Source: an uncultured Cetobacterium sp. (GTDB lineage Bacteria; Fusobacteriota; Fusobacteriia; Fusobacteriales; Fusobacteriaceae). From it: 39,936 bases of DNA. The stretch lies in contig NZ_CAMFHX010000023.1 of assembly GCF_945952365.1 (NCBI RefSeq), forward strand, positions 1 to 39,936, in the 5' to 3' direction. Positions 1 through 7,741 of the stretch are shown in pieces. Each line of letters opens with the position of its first letter. Position 1 is the stretch's first letter. The notes under the pieces are model-generated. The model had not been told where the DNA came from, did not search any database, and worked only from the letters and a program-made list of their open reading frames with translations. Made by a program: the position numbers and the translations under genes.

Positions 1-48
1 CAAAAAAATTGCTTAGGTTTTAAGAGAAACTGTTTGACAAAAGAGCCC
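1..48. mobile_element. Possible insertion-sequence end interrupting metQ
   Basis: The metQ reading frame stops resembling MetQ at about position 48. Read on the minus strand, the foreign sequence begins GGGCTCTTTTGTCAAACAG and runs off the window. From memory this start resembles terminal repeats of ISL3-family elements, which make 8-bp target duplications. No transposase is visible and the other end is outside the window, so this is an inference from the broken homology plus the shape of the end. Confidence 0.4.
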
Positions 49-215
49 ACCATATTTAATTCATCTCTAACATTTTCCCAAATAACATTTTCATCACCAT
101 TTATTCCTAACTTTACAATCTTAGTTCCTGAAGTTACATCTTCTGATTTTTTTCCACAACCTATAATTCCTAAAATAGATAGCACCACCAATAAAATAAC
201 TCTTAATTTTTTCAT
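48..215 (-). pseudogene. metQ: metQ 5' fragment, methionine-binding lipoprotein (truncated)
   Basis: This is the start of the substrate-binding lipoprotein of the methionine ABC importer. The ATG at 215 is preceded by GGAGGAG. Residues 1-19 form a lipoprotein signal ending in the lipobox IIGC, with Cys20 as the lipidation site. Residues 31-53 (KIVKLGIN, then VIWENVRDEL) match the usual N-terminus of MetQ/NlpA proteins. Where the family continues with a Lys/Glu-Gly-Ile segment, this frame reads MVGSFVKQFLLK and stays open to the window edge, which does not look like MetQ. It is 32 nt downstream of metI, the usual MetNIQ order. If the break is real the importer lacks its binding protein, unless another copy serves it. 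The alternative is a divergent MetQ that I fail to recognise. Confidence 0.6.
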
Positions 216-247
216 AATCTCTCCTCCGATGTTTTAATTTTTATTTT

Positions 248-928
248 TTATTTTTTTATTCTTTTTAATATCTTTTCTCCAGACCATTGGATTGCTGTAA
301 TCAAAGTCACAAGTATAACAATTGTTACGACCATAATATCCGTTTTAAAGTGTTGATAACCATATCTTATGGCGAAGTCTCCAAGTCCTCCTCCACCAAC
401 AGTTCCTGCCACTGCTGAAAATCCAATCAAACTAACTGTTGTTATAATAAGAGCGTATATAATTTCAGGTAGAGCTTCTCTAAGTAAAACTCTATAGATT
501 ATTTCAAAAGGTGTTGAACCCATTGAGTACGCTGCTTCTATAACTCCTGAATCCACTCCTAAAAGTGCTGATTCAATCTGTCTAGCCACAAAAGGTGCAG
601 AACCAAATATAAGTGGAACTATTGCTCCTTTCAATCCAATTGTTGTTCCCATGAAAAATCTTGTTACAGGAATCAAAGCTGCAAGTAAAATCACAAATGG
701 AATTGATCTAAACACATTTATAATCTTTCCCAAAATACTATTGATTAAGTTATTTTCTAAAATTCCATCTTTTCTAGTCACAACCAAAACTATTCCCATT
801 AAAAGTCCAATCAGCGTTGAGATTGTTCCTGCTATAGATACCATTAACAAAGTTTCTCCCATGGCACGAACCATCTCATCTTGATACTTAATTACATTTT
901 CTAAAGAACTATATAGCTTTTCTACCAT
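248..928 (-). CDS. metI: Methionine ABC transporter permease MetI
   Basis: Inner-membrane permease of the D/L-methionine importer. The 226 residues (about the usual length) hold five to six hydrophobic segments. The EAA loop (EAAYSMGSTPFEI) that contacts the ATPase lies near residues 131-143, followed by LLREALPEI. The C-terminal part carries the conserved glycine-rich VAGTVGGGGLGDFAIRYGY stretch of MetI. ATG at 928 has GGAGG 9 nt upstream. It overlaps the end of metN by 20 nt and precedes metQ by 32 nt, so the three are one translationally coupled operon. Confidence 0.96.
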   Translation of the reverse strand: MVEKLYSSLENVIKYQDEMVRAMGETLLMVSIAGTISTLIGLLMGIVLVVTRKDGILENNLINSILGKIINVFRSIPFVILLAALIPVTRFFMGTTIGLKGAIVPLIFGSAPFVARQIESALLGVDSGVIEAAYSMGSTPFEIIYRVLLREALPEIIYALIITTVSLIGFSAVAGTVGGGGLGDFAIRYGYQHFKTDIMVVTIVILVTLITAIQWSGEKILKRIKK

Positions 929-1943
929 CTTTTAAAACCTCCGTATATATATTATTTTTATTTAAGTAATCTAAGGAATTTTGGATATTTTCCTCTTCCC
1001 CTTTCAATTTCACAACCAAGTTTCCAATTGGTGTTTCTTTTATAATCTCAATATTTCCAAAAAGAATACTACTATCAATACCATAATCTCTTGATATTCT
1101 CGATATATAAGCTTCCTCTGTATTACTACCAACATAAGCTAACTTAATTATTTTTTCATCTCCTTTTACTAAAATTCCATTTAAGTAATCATTTATCTTA
1201 TCACTGTTGAAAACTGAGGATAAAAACCTTTTTGTTATTGGCTCTTTCGGTCTAGAAAAAATATCTATAACGTCCCCCTCTTCTTTTACAAATCCATCCT
1301 CCATAACAATAACTCTATCACAAATCTCTTTTATAACCTCCATCTGATGAGTTATCAAAACAATGGTTACTCCTAAATCTTTATTTATTTTTTTTAGAAG
1401 TTTTAAAATAGATACTGTCGTTTCTGGATCTAGGGCTGAGGTTGCTTCATCACAAAGAATTATATCTGGATTATTTGCTAATGCTCTAGCTATTCCAACT
1501 CTTTGCTTTTGACCTCCCGAAAGTTGAGATGGATAACTACTTTTTTTATCTTTTAATCCAACTAAATCCAACAAACTATTTACTCTTTCATCTATCTCAG
1601 CTTTTGAAAGTCCACTGCCTTTCAATGGATAAGCTATATTTTTAGCTACGGTTCTACTTCTCATCAGATTGAAATGTTGGAATATCATCCCAATCTTTTT
1701 TCTTTTCTCTCGCAGTTCTTTTGGATTTAAAGACCCTAACTCTACTCCATCAATTAAAACCTCTCCAGAACAAGGTATCTCTAAAAGATTTATACATCTA
1801 AGTAACGTACTTTTTCCAGCTCCAGAATAACCTATAATTCCTGTGATCTCTCCTTTTTTAAAATCGAAAGATAACTCTTTTAATGCCTCGACGCTTTGAC
1901 CTTTACTCTCGTAAGTTTTTATAATATTCCTAAGTTGTATCAT
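909..1943 (-). CDS. metN: Methionine ABC transporter ATP-binding protein MetN
   Basis: ATPase of the methionine importer, 344 residues. The Walker A motif GYSGAGKST is at about residues 38-46, the Q-loop is FQHFNL, the ABC signature is LSGGQKQR, the Walker B is ILCDEATSALD and the switch histidine is in THQ. The C-terminal region (about residues 265-340) matches the ACT-like NIL domain, which binds methionine and trans-inhibits transport in MetN proteins. I start it at ATG 1943 (MIQLRNI), which has GGAGGAG 6 nt upstream. The longer frame begins at a TTG that overlaps the ribosome site. It is first in the operon and lies directly behind the Met-rich leader and terminator. Confidence 0.96.
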   Translation of the reverse strand: MIQLRNIIKTYESKGQSVEALKELSFDFKKGEITGIIGYSGAGKSTLLRCINLLEIPCSGEVLIDGVELGSLNPKELREKRKKIGMIFQHFNLMRSRTVAKNIAYPLKGSGLSKAEIDERVNSLLDLVGLKDKKSSYPSQLSGGQKQRVGIARALANNPDIILCDEATSALDPETTVSILKLLKKINKDLGVTIVLITHQMEVIKEICDRVIVMEDGFVKEEGDVIDIFSRPKEPITKRFLSSVFNSDKINDYLNGILVKGDEKIIKLAYVGSNTEEAYISRISRDYGIDSSILFGNIEIIKETPIGNLVVKLKGEEENIQNSLDYLNKNNIYTEVLKDGRKAI

Positions 1944-1996
1944 ATATATCTCCTCCAAATTATTTTATATTTTTAATTTTTTTGAAAAAATTGTAT

Positions 1997-2027
1997 AAAA
2001 AAAAGCTTGAGATTTAATCCCAAGCTT
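1997..2027 (-). terminator. Intrinsic terminator in the metNIQ leader
   Basis: On the minus strand an 11-bp stem (AAGCTTGGGAT / ATCTCAAGCTT, one G-U pair) closes a 3-nt loop and is followed by a run of T. It lies between the Met-rich leader ORF and metN, inside the transcript, so it would stop transcription before the structural genes unless it is prevented from folding. Confidence 0.85.
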
Positions 2028-2109
2028 TATGTTAACAACTTTATTCCTTGGGAGCTCTCTTTTTGTAAGCAAAAATGAGTTCGTCCCAAAATTAAAAATT
2101 AATTTTTGG
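2018..2109 (-). promoter_or_regulatory. Putative Met attenuator: competing RNA pairings
   Basis: Four successive pairings compete in the leader RNA. Segment 1 (2104-2109, CCAAAA, codons 22-23 of the leader ORF) can pair with segment 2 (2086-2091, TTTTGG). Segment 2 (2084-2089, TTGGGA) can pair with segment 3 (2048-2053, TCCCAA). Segment 3 (2047-2053, TCCCAAG) can pair with the 5' arm of the terminator (2018-2024, CTTGGGA). That arm otherwise forms the terminator. A ribosome stalled on the Met codons would leave 1:2 free to form, releasing 3 to block the terminator. A ribosome reaching the stop codon would mask 1, favouring 2:3 and termination. The complementarities are read directly; the logic is inferred and not energy-tested. 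Confidence 0.6.
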
Positions 2110-2173
2110 TTCCAACTCCCATAGGCATCATATTCATCATTGTAGTTTTTGATATTAAATTATAGTTCGTCAT
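2099..2173 (-). CDS. Met-rich leader peptide of metNIQ (24 aa)
   Basis: Short ORF starting at ATG 2173 with AAGGAG 7 nt upstream. It encodes 24 residues and ends in TAA at 2101-2099. Residues 12-18 read MMNMMPM: five of seven are Met, six in the whole peptide. It has no hydrophobic or domain character. Its position between a good promoter and an intrinsic terminator, upstream of a methionine importer, is the layout of amino-acid leader peptides such as TrpL or HisL. Its likely role is to be translated as a gauge of charged Met-tRNA, not to make a working peptide. Confidence 0.75.
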   Translation of the reverse strand: MTNYNLISKTTMMNMMPMGVGTKN

Positions 2174-2205
2174 TTAACTACTCCTTCGATAAATTATTTT
2201 TAAGT

Positions 2206-2234
2206 ATACTAACATATGAAAATTTAGAAGTCAA
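2206..2234 (-). promoter_or_regulatory. Promoter of the metNIQ leader transcript
   Basis: On the minus strand a -35 TTGACT (2234-2229) and a -10 TAGTAT (2211-2206) are separated by 17 bp. The leader ORF starts about 33 nt after the -10. No SAM-I riboswitch or T-box core is recognisable between it and metN. Confidence 0.65.
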
Positions 2235-2243
2235 ATTATTTTT

Positions 2244-3872
2244 TTATTTTTTTTTCTTTAAAGTTGAATAATTTGAATATCCTCCAGAGATATTATATGC
2301 ATCAAACCCTGAATTTAAAAGGATATTCTGACCCATGTTCCCTGTAACACCTTTATTGCAATGTACTGCAATTTTTTTGTTTTTATCCAACTCTTTTACT
2401 TTTTCTCTTAAAGTTTCTAGAGGTATATTTATGGCATCCTCTATATGAGCCGCTTCATATTGAGATCTACTTCTAACATCTATAACCAAGAATTCATCTC
2501 TTTTTTCATCTAACTCTTTTGGAGTTACAATTTTATTTTTTCCGTTTATAGCATTATCCAAAATCATACCTGTGTAATTAACAGGATCTTTTGTTGTTGA
2601 AAATGGTGGTGCGTAAGCTAAATCTAAATGGAATAGTTGGTCTACTGTCGCTCCAAATGTTAAAAGTGTTGCAAAAACATCTATTCTCTTATCAACACCG
2701 TTTTCTCCTAGCATCTGAACACCTAAAAGTTTTCCATTTTTTCTGTCAGCAATCGCTTTTATTACCATCTCTCTAGATGTTTCTAAATACTCTGTTTGAT
2801 TTGGTTTTATGTTGTGAATTATCTCGATTGAATACCCTTTTTCTAAAGCTTCTTTCTCGTCTAATCCAGTGCTAGCAAAGGCCATATCAAATATTTTGAA
2901 AATTGACGTTCCTAAAATCCCTTTAAACTCTAAATTTCCACCAGTAAGTCTATCTCCTAAAATACGCCCCATCTTATTTGCTGTTGAACCAAGTGGAACA
3001 TATGTTTCCTCTCCTGTTAAAAGTGAATAAGTTGTAGCACAATCTCCTGCTGCGTAAATATCTTTCAAACTTGTCTCTAAGTGATTATTTACTTTTATTG
3101 CTCCGCTTTTTCCTAACTGTATTCCTGATGATTTTAAAAACTCTACATTTGGAAGCACTCCAACCGCTGCTACTATAAAATCAACTTCTAAAGTTTCTCC
3201 ATTTTCAGTACTTACAATTTTTCCATCCTCAGAAATGTTATTTATCTTATCGTTTAAAATTAGTTTAACACCTTTTTTAGCTAGATATTTTTCTAGATAG
3301 ATACTTATTTCTGAATCCACTCTTCCTATACTAGAGCTCATCTCAATAACAGTTACCTCTATTCCTCTTTGAACTAAGTTTTCTACCATCTCAAGTCCAA
3401 TATATCCAGAACCAACTATCAAAGCTTTTTTAGGTGATGTTTCATGAATAAACTTTTTTAATCTATCACCTGTTTCAACATCTCTTATATAGAATATATT
3501 TTCATTATCAAAATCAATTTTTCTAGGTCTAGCTCCTGTTGTAACTACTAACTTATCATATGAATCTTCAAAAATTTCTCCTGTTATTTCATTTAAAACT
3601 TCTATCTTTTTTAAATCTGGATTTACAGATAAAACTTTATGATTTATGTTAAGTTTCATATTAAAACGAGATTCGAACCATTTAGCATCTCTTGGAGTTA
3701 AGTTTCCTCTTTTTATATAATCTTCTCCAATATAGTAAGGAATTCCACAACCAGAATAACTTATATCTGATCCTGAAGTATAAGCAACAATTTCTACCTC
3801 TTCACTATTTCTACGAGCTTTTGCTATAACAGATGTCCCCGCTGCAACTGCTCCAACTACAACTATCTTCAT
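2244..3872 (-). CDS. CoA-disulfide reductase with C-terminal rhodanese domain
   Basis: Cytoplasmic FAD/NAD(P)H-dependent reductase of CoA-type disulfides or persulfides. The N-terminus MKIVVVGAVAAGTS is the FAD-binding fold. The single redox Cys42 sits in SYSGCGIPYYIG, the CoA-disulfide reductase signature (one Cys, not the CxxxxC of lipoamide dehydrogenases). A second nucleotide-binding motif (VGSGYIGLE) follows near residue 155, then the dimerisation domain to about 435. A rhodanese domain occupies about 440-542, with its presumed active Cys505 in HCNKGVTG. The start at ATG 3872 has GGGAGGAAAA just upstream. The ACR3 gene is 28 nt upstream on the same strand, suggesting thiol or persulfide metabolism linked to arsenite stress. 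The physiological substrate is unknown. Confidence 0.9.
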   Translation of the reverse strand: MKIVVVGAVAAGTSVIAKARRNSEEVEIVAYTSGSDISYSGCGIPYYIGEDYIKRGNLTPRDAKWFESRFNMKLNINHKVLSVNPDLKKIEVLNEITGEIFEDSYDKLVVTTGARPRKIDFDNENIFYIRDVETGDRLKKFIHETSPKKALIVGSGYIGLEMVENLVQRGIEVTVIEMSSSIGRVDSEISIYLEKYLAKKGVKLILNDKINNISEDGKIVSTENGETLEVDFIVAAVGVLPNVEFLKSSGIQLGKSGAIKVNNHLETSLKDIYAAGDCATTYSLLTGEETYVPLGSTANKMGRILGDRLTGGNLEFKGILGTSIFKIFDMAFASTGLDEKEALEKGYSIEIIHNIKPNQTEYLETSREMVIKAIADRKNGKLLGVQMLGENGVDKRIDVFATLLTFGATVDQLFHLDLAYAPPFSTTKDPVNYTGMILDNAINGKNKIVTPKELDEKRDEFLVIDVRSRSQYEAAHIEDAINIPLETLREKVKELDKNKKIAVHCNKGVTGNMGQNILLNSGFDAYNISGGYSNYSTLKKKK

Positions 3873-3900
3873 TTTTCCTCCCAAGTTTACTTAATTTTAA

Positions 3901-4926
3901 TTACGCTTTTACAAAATACTCTCTTGTTTTATTAGATATTCCTACTAGTATTAACATCACAGGAACCTCTACTAAAACACCAACTACAGTTGCTAATGTA
4001 GCACCTGAATTCAATCCAAATAGAGATATTGATACTGCAACTGCTAACTCAAAGAAGTTACTCGCTCCGATCATTCCTGCTGGTGAAGCTATCTCATGAG
4101 GAAGTTTCCAAACTTTAGCCCATCCATATGCTAAGAAGAAAATAAAGAACGTTTGAATTATTAGCGGTATAGATATCAATAATATATCTAAAGGATTATC
4201 TATTATTTTTCTTCCTTGGAAAGAGAAAATTATTGTTAATGTTAATAGTAATCCTGTTATTGTTATTTTATCAAACTTTTTTATAAATATATTTCTAAAA
4301 TAATCTAAGCCTCTTGATTTTATAATATAGTGTCTTGAAGTTGCTCCTAAAATTAGTGGAATAACTACAAATAAAACAACTGAAAGAATTAGTGTATCAT
4401 ACGGAACAACAACATTATTTATTCCTAATAGCAGTGCTACAATAGGTACAAATCCTATTAATAATATTAAATCATTCACAGCAACTTGAACTAAAGTATA
4501 AGCTGGATTTCCTTTTGTAAGTTGACTCCAAACAAAAACCATAGCTGTACAAGGTGCTGCTCCTAAAAGTACGGCTCCAGCAATATATTCATCTGCTAAA
4601 TTTAAAGGTATTAAACTTTTAAAAATAACTTTAAAGAATAACACTGATATCGCATACATTGTAAATGGTTTAATTAACCAGTTAGTTACACAAGTAACTG
4701 TTAATCCTTTTGTATTTTTTGTTGCATCCATTATAGATGTAAAGTCAATTTTCAACATCATTGGATAAATCATAAGCCAGATTAAAATAGCTACTGGTAT
4801 TGATACATTTGAATATTCAAAAAGAGCTAAAGTCTCTGGTACTACTGGTGCAAATATCCCTATTGCAACTCCTAAAACTATACAAATTCCTACCCAAACT
4901 GATAGGTATTTCTCAAAAAATCCCAT
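3901..4926 (-). CDS. acr3: ACR3-family arsenite efflux permease
   Basis: Ten-segment inner-membrane carrier expected to export arsenite using the proton gradient. At 341 residues it has the usual ACR3 length. The conserved Cys126 lies in GAAPCTAMVFVWS, the transmembrane-4 motif essential in characterised ACR3 proteins. Further family motifs include the early YPMMLKIDF segment and NDLILLIGFVP. ATG 4926 follows an AGGAGGAAA ribosome site. It is first of a two-gene unit with the CoA-disulfide reductase. No arsR or arsC is adjacent, which is unusual, so control may come from a distant regulator acting at the dyad 33 bp upstream. Confidence 0.92.
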   Translation of the reverse strand: MGFFEKYLSVWVGICIVLGVAIGIFAPVVPETLALFEYSNVSIPVAILIWLMIYPMMLKIDFTSIMDATKNTKGLTVTCVTNWLIKPFTMYAISVLFFKVIFKSLIPLNLADEYIAGAVLLGAAPCTAMVFVWSQLTKGNPAYTLVQVAVNDLILLIGFVPIVALLLGINNVVVPYDTLILSVVLFVVIPLILGATSRHYIIKSRGLDYFRNIFIKKFDKITITGLLLTLTIIFSFQGRKIIDNPLDILLISIPLIIQTFFIFFLAYGWAKVWKLPHEIASPAGMIGASNFFELAVAVSISLFGLNSGATLATVVGVLVEVPVMLILVGISNKTREYFVKA

Positions 4927-4958
4927 TTTTCCTCCTAAATATTAATTTTCTCACATGA

Positions 4959-4980
4959 GTGATTAATTATAATTTATCAC
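4959..4980 (-). promoter_or_regulatory. Near-perfect 22-bp dyad upstream of acr3
   Basis: The sequence is a palindrome with outer arms GTGAT...ATCAC and an AT-rich core containing TAATTATAATT. Ten of eleven pairs match. It begins 33 bp upstream of the acr3 start codon and is a good size for a dimeric repressor. It does not match an ArsR box that I can recall, so the regulator is unknown. Confidence 0.5.
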
Positions 4981-5080
4981 AAAGCTTTTCTTTTGTAAAT
5001 AAGAATATCATTATTTTCTAATATAGTTGATGAAGTAATATTTTGTATATTTTCAAATAAAGATATCATTTTTTTATTTT

Positions 5081-5109
5081 TTGAACTGATTCATATACTA
5101 TGGTATAAT
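5081..5109 (+). promoter_or_regulatory. Promoter of the Rpn-family gene
   Basis: A -35 TTGAAC (5081-5086), 17-bp spacer and consensus -10 TATAAT (5104-5109) lie 30 bp upstream of the coding start. This is one of the best sigma-70-type promoters in the window. Confidence 0.75.
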
Positions 5110-5138
5110 CTAAATAAAACTAAAAGGAAGTGATTGAA

Positions 5139-6017
5139 ATGTGTACGAAATTATTTGAACCAAAAGTTGATTATGTATTTAAAAATCTATTTGGATCAGA
5201 AAAACATCCTAGAATATTGATATCCTTTTTAAATGCATGTATAAAACCAGAAAGTCCAATAGTTAGTGTCCAATTAAAAAATACAGAGTTATCAAAAGAA
5301 TATATTGAAGATAGTTTCTCAAGATTAGATGTTTTAGCTAAAACAGATAAAGGAGAGATAATAAATATTGAAATGCAAAGAGCTGATGAAAAAAATATGA
5401 TAAAACGTAGTCTTTACTATTGGTCAAAAGCTTTTTCTGGAGAATATGGAGGAAAAAGTAGATATAGTGAACTTCCAAGAACCATCTGCATAAATGTTAT
5501 AGATTTTAATCTTTTGTTAGAAGAAAATTATCATAATAAATATATTTTAAAAAATACTAAAACTAGTAATATTTTAACTGATACTATGGAAATACATTTT
5601 ATTGAACTACCAAAAATGAAAGAAATTGATACTAAAGATGCTCTTAGTATGTGGACAGCATTTATAAATGATCCGAATGACGATAAAGTTATTGAACTAG
5701 AAAGCATGCTTGAAGAGCTTCATGAAGCTAGAATTGAATTAGCAAGAATAAGTAGAGATCCAAAAGAAGCTGAAAATTATAGACTTCGTCAAAATGCAAT
5801 GAACGAAAGAATGAATGCACTTTTAGAAGCCGAAGATAAAGGTGTAGCTAAAGGTATGGCTCAAGGAATAGCTCAAGGAATAGCTCAGGGTATGGCTCAA
5901 GGAGAAAAATTAGCTAAATTAGAAATTGCTAAAACTTCACTACAGAATGGGTTAAGCTTTGATATTATAACTCAAATAACTGGCTTAACTATTGAAGAGA
6001 TTGAAAAATTAAAATAA
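5139..6017 (+). CDS. Rpn-family PD-(D/E)XK nuclease / putative transposase
   Basis: Protein of 292 residues in the Rpn (recombination-promoting nuclease, formerly transposase_31/PDDEXK) family. The opening LFEPKVDYVFKNLFGS is the family hallmark. The nuclease motif is visible as Asp64 in SRLDVLAKTD and Glu78-x-Gln80 in IINIEMQ. The tail carries five tetrapeptide repeats (G-x-A-K/Q, residues 235-255) before a short helical domain. Rpn proteins are DNA nucleases linked to recombination and, in recent work, to phage defence with a small C-terminal product acting as inhibitor. I start at ATG 5139 behind AAGGAAG; a GTG at 5130 overlaps that site. It is monocistronic with its own promoter. No separate antitoxin gene is visible. 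Confidence 0.85.
   Translation: MCTKLFEPKVDYVFKNLFGSEKHPRILISFLNACIKPESPIVSVQLKNTELSKEYIEDSFSRLDVLAKTDKGEIINIEMQRADEKNMIKRSLYYWSKAFSGEYGGKSRYSELPRTICINVIDFNLLLEENYHNKYILKNTKTSNILTDTMEIHFIELPKMKEIDTKDALSMWTAFINDPNDDKVIELESMLEELHEARIELARISRDPKEAENYRLRQNAMNERMNALLEAEDKGVAKGMAQGIAQGIAQGMAQGEKLAKLEIAKTSLQNGLSFDIITQITGLTIEEIEKLK
5841..5903 (+). repeat. Five 12-bp in-frame tandem repeats in the rpn-like gene
   Basis: A 12-bp unit close to GGAATAGCTCAA is repeated five times with small changes and encodes G-V/M/I-A-K/Q tetrads ending in Gly. Unit length is a multiple of three, so copy-number slippage would change the linker length and not the frame. Confidence 0.85.
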
Positions 6018-6121
6018 AGATATTTTAAATAAACCCTATATCATTTATTCAAAATTTATGATAAAATTTAAATATTGTTTGTAAAAAATAAATTTAATAA
6101 ATAGATTAGGAGTAAAAACTT

Positions 6122-7675
6122 ATGAGTATTTTAGATGTAAAAGACGTAAGTCATGGATTTGGTTCTAGAGTTATTCTTGAAAATGCCTCATTCAGACTTT
6201 TAAAAGGAGAACACGTTGGTCTTGTTGGAGCTAACGGAGAAGGAAAATCTACTTTCCTTAACATTATAACTGGTAAACTTATGCCAGATGAAGGGCAGGT
6301 TTCATGGTGTAATCATATCACTACTGGTTACCTTGACCAGTATAGTACTTTGGAAAAAGGAAAAACAATTAGAGATATTTTAAAATCTGCTTTTGCTGGA
6401 ATGTTCCAACTTGAGCAAGATATCATGGATCTTTATACAAAAATGGGAGATTGTACTCCTGAAGAGATGGATTCACTTTTAGAAGAGATTGGAGAGATTC
6501 AAAGTATTCTTGAAGGAGGAGACTTCTATAATCTTGACTCTAAAATAGAGGAGTATGCCGCTGGATTAGGTTTAATGGATATTGGACTTGAAAAGGATGT
6601 ATCAGAGCTTTCTGGAGGACAAAGAGCTAAGATTCTTCTAGCTAAAGTTTTATTAGAAAATCCTATGATTCTTATACTAGATGAGCCTACAAACTTCCTA
6701 GATGAAGATCATATAATCTGGTTAAAGAACTTCTTACAAAACTATGAGAATGCATTTATTTTAGTTTCACATGATATACCATTCTTAAATGAAGTTACAA
6801 ATGTAATCTATCATATAGAAGCTGCTGAATTAACTAGATATACTGGAGACTACTACCAGTTTAGAGAGATGTATGAACTGAAAAAGAGACAAATCGAATC
6901 AGCTTATAAAAAGCAACAAAAAGAGATTGCTCATCTTCAAGACTTTATCGCTCGTAATAAAGCTAGAGTTGCTACAACAAACTTGGCAAAAGATAGACAA
7001 AAGAAACTTGATCGTATGGATATAATAGAGATTGCAAGAGAGAAACCAAAACCAATATTTGGATTTAAAACTGCTCGTACTCCATCTAGAGAGATTATAA
7101 CAGTTAAAGATCTTGTTATCGGATATGATGAGCCATTAACAAAACCACTTAACTTTACAATTGAACGTAATCAAAAAATTGCTATTAAAGGAGTTAACGG
7201 TTTAGGAAAATCAACTCTTCTTAATACAATCTTAAAAAACATAAAAGCTTTATCTGGTGAGATTGAGCATGGACAATTCTTAGAAGTTGGATACTTCAAA
7301 CAAGAGGAGGAAAGTTCAACAACAACTGCTCTAGATGAGTTCTGGAATGAGTTCCCTGGACTTACAAATGCAGAAGTTAGAGCTGCCCTTGCTAGATGTG
7401 GACTAACTACTGACCATATCACGAGTCAAATGCGTGTTCTTTCTGGAGGAGAAAATGCAAAAGTTAGACTTGCTAAAATCATGAACCGTGAAATTAACTT
7501 CTTAGTTCTAGATGAGCCTACAAATCACTTAGATGTTGATGCTAAAGATGAACTTAAAAGAGCAATAAAAGAGTTCAATGGAACTGTTTTAATGGTAAGT
7601 CATGAACCTGAATTCTATATGGACGTTGCTACTGAAATTTGGAATGTTGAAGATTGGTCTACTAAAATCATCTAA
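6122..7675 (+). CDS. ABC-F family ATPase (YkpA/YbiT type)
   Basis: Soluble protein of 517 residues with two ATP-binding cassettes and no membrane segments. Cassette 1 has Walker A GANGEGKST (36-44), signature LSGGQRAK and Walker B LILDEPTNFLD. Cassette 2 has GVNGLGKST, LSGGENAK and LVLDEPTNHLD. Between them lies the charged linker (about residues 245-310) that reaches toward the ribosomal peptidyl-transferase centre in ABC-F factors. The overall pattern is nearest to YkpA/YbiT translation factors and not to a dedicated antibiotic-resistance ABC-F. The start is ATG 6122 with AGGAG upstream. It is a single-gene unit closed by a terminator. Confidence 0.9.
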   Translation: MSILDVKDVSHGFGSRVILENASFRLLKGEHVGLVGANGEGKSTFLNIITGKLMPDEGQVSWCNHITTGYLDQYSTLEKGKTIRDILKSAFAGMFQLEQDIMDLYTKMGDCTPEEMDSLLEEIGEIQSILEGGDFYNLDSKIEEYAAGLGLMDIGLEKDVSELSGGQRAKILLAKVLLENPMILILDEPTNFLDEDHIIWLKNFLQNYENAFILVSHDIPFLNEVTNVIYHIEAAELTRYTGDYYQFREMYELKKRQIESAYKKQQKEIAHLQDFIARNKARVATTNLAKDRQKKLDRMDIIEIAREKPKPIFGFKTARTPSREIITVKDLVIGYDEPLTKPLNFTIERNQKIAIKGVNGLGKSTLLNTILKNIKALSGEIEHGQFLEVGYFKQEEESSTTTALDEFWNEFPGLTNAEVRAALARCGLTTDHITSQMRVLSGGENAKVRLAKIMNREINFLVLDEPTNHLDVDAKDELKRAIKEFNGTVLMVSHEPEFYMDVATEIWNVEDWSTKII

Positions 7676-7702
7676 TTTTATCACAAATAATTAATTTAAT
7701 AG

Positions 7703-7739
7703 AAAAGCCACTAATTTATTTTTAAAACTAGTGGCTTTT
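7703..7739. terminator. Bidirectional intrinsic terminator
   Basis: An 11-bp perfect stem, AAAAGCCACTA / TAGTGGCTTTT, with A and T runs on both sides, sits between the convergent ABC-F gene and the Fe-S oxidoreductase gene. Confidence 0.9.
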
Positions 7740-7741
7740 AT

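Noticed and set aside
909-1958. Start of MetN five codons upstream at a TTG
   Set aside because: The TTG overlaps the GGAGGAG ribosome site that serves the ATG at 1943. The same reasoning moved the starts of the genes ending at 2244, 28435 and 38566.
1944-2243. A SAM-I riboswitch or Met T-box in the metN leader
   Set aside because: These were the expected elements, but no S-box core (kink-turn and AGA/GAUG-type signatures) or T-box sequence (TGGnACCGCG-like) is present; the leader ORF and terminator explain the region better.
5841-5903. A CRISPR-like or other noncoding repeat
   Set aside because: The 12-bp units are contiguous, in frame and encode a regular tetrapeptide inside a recognised gene.
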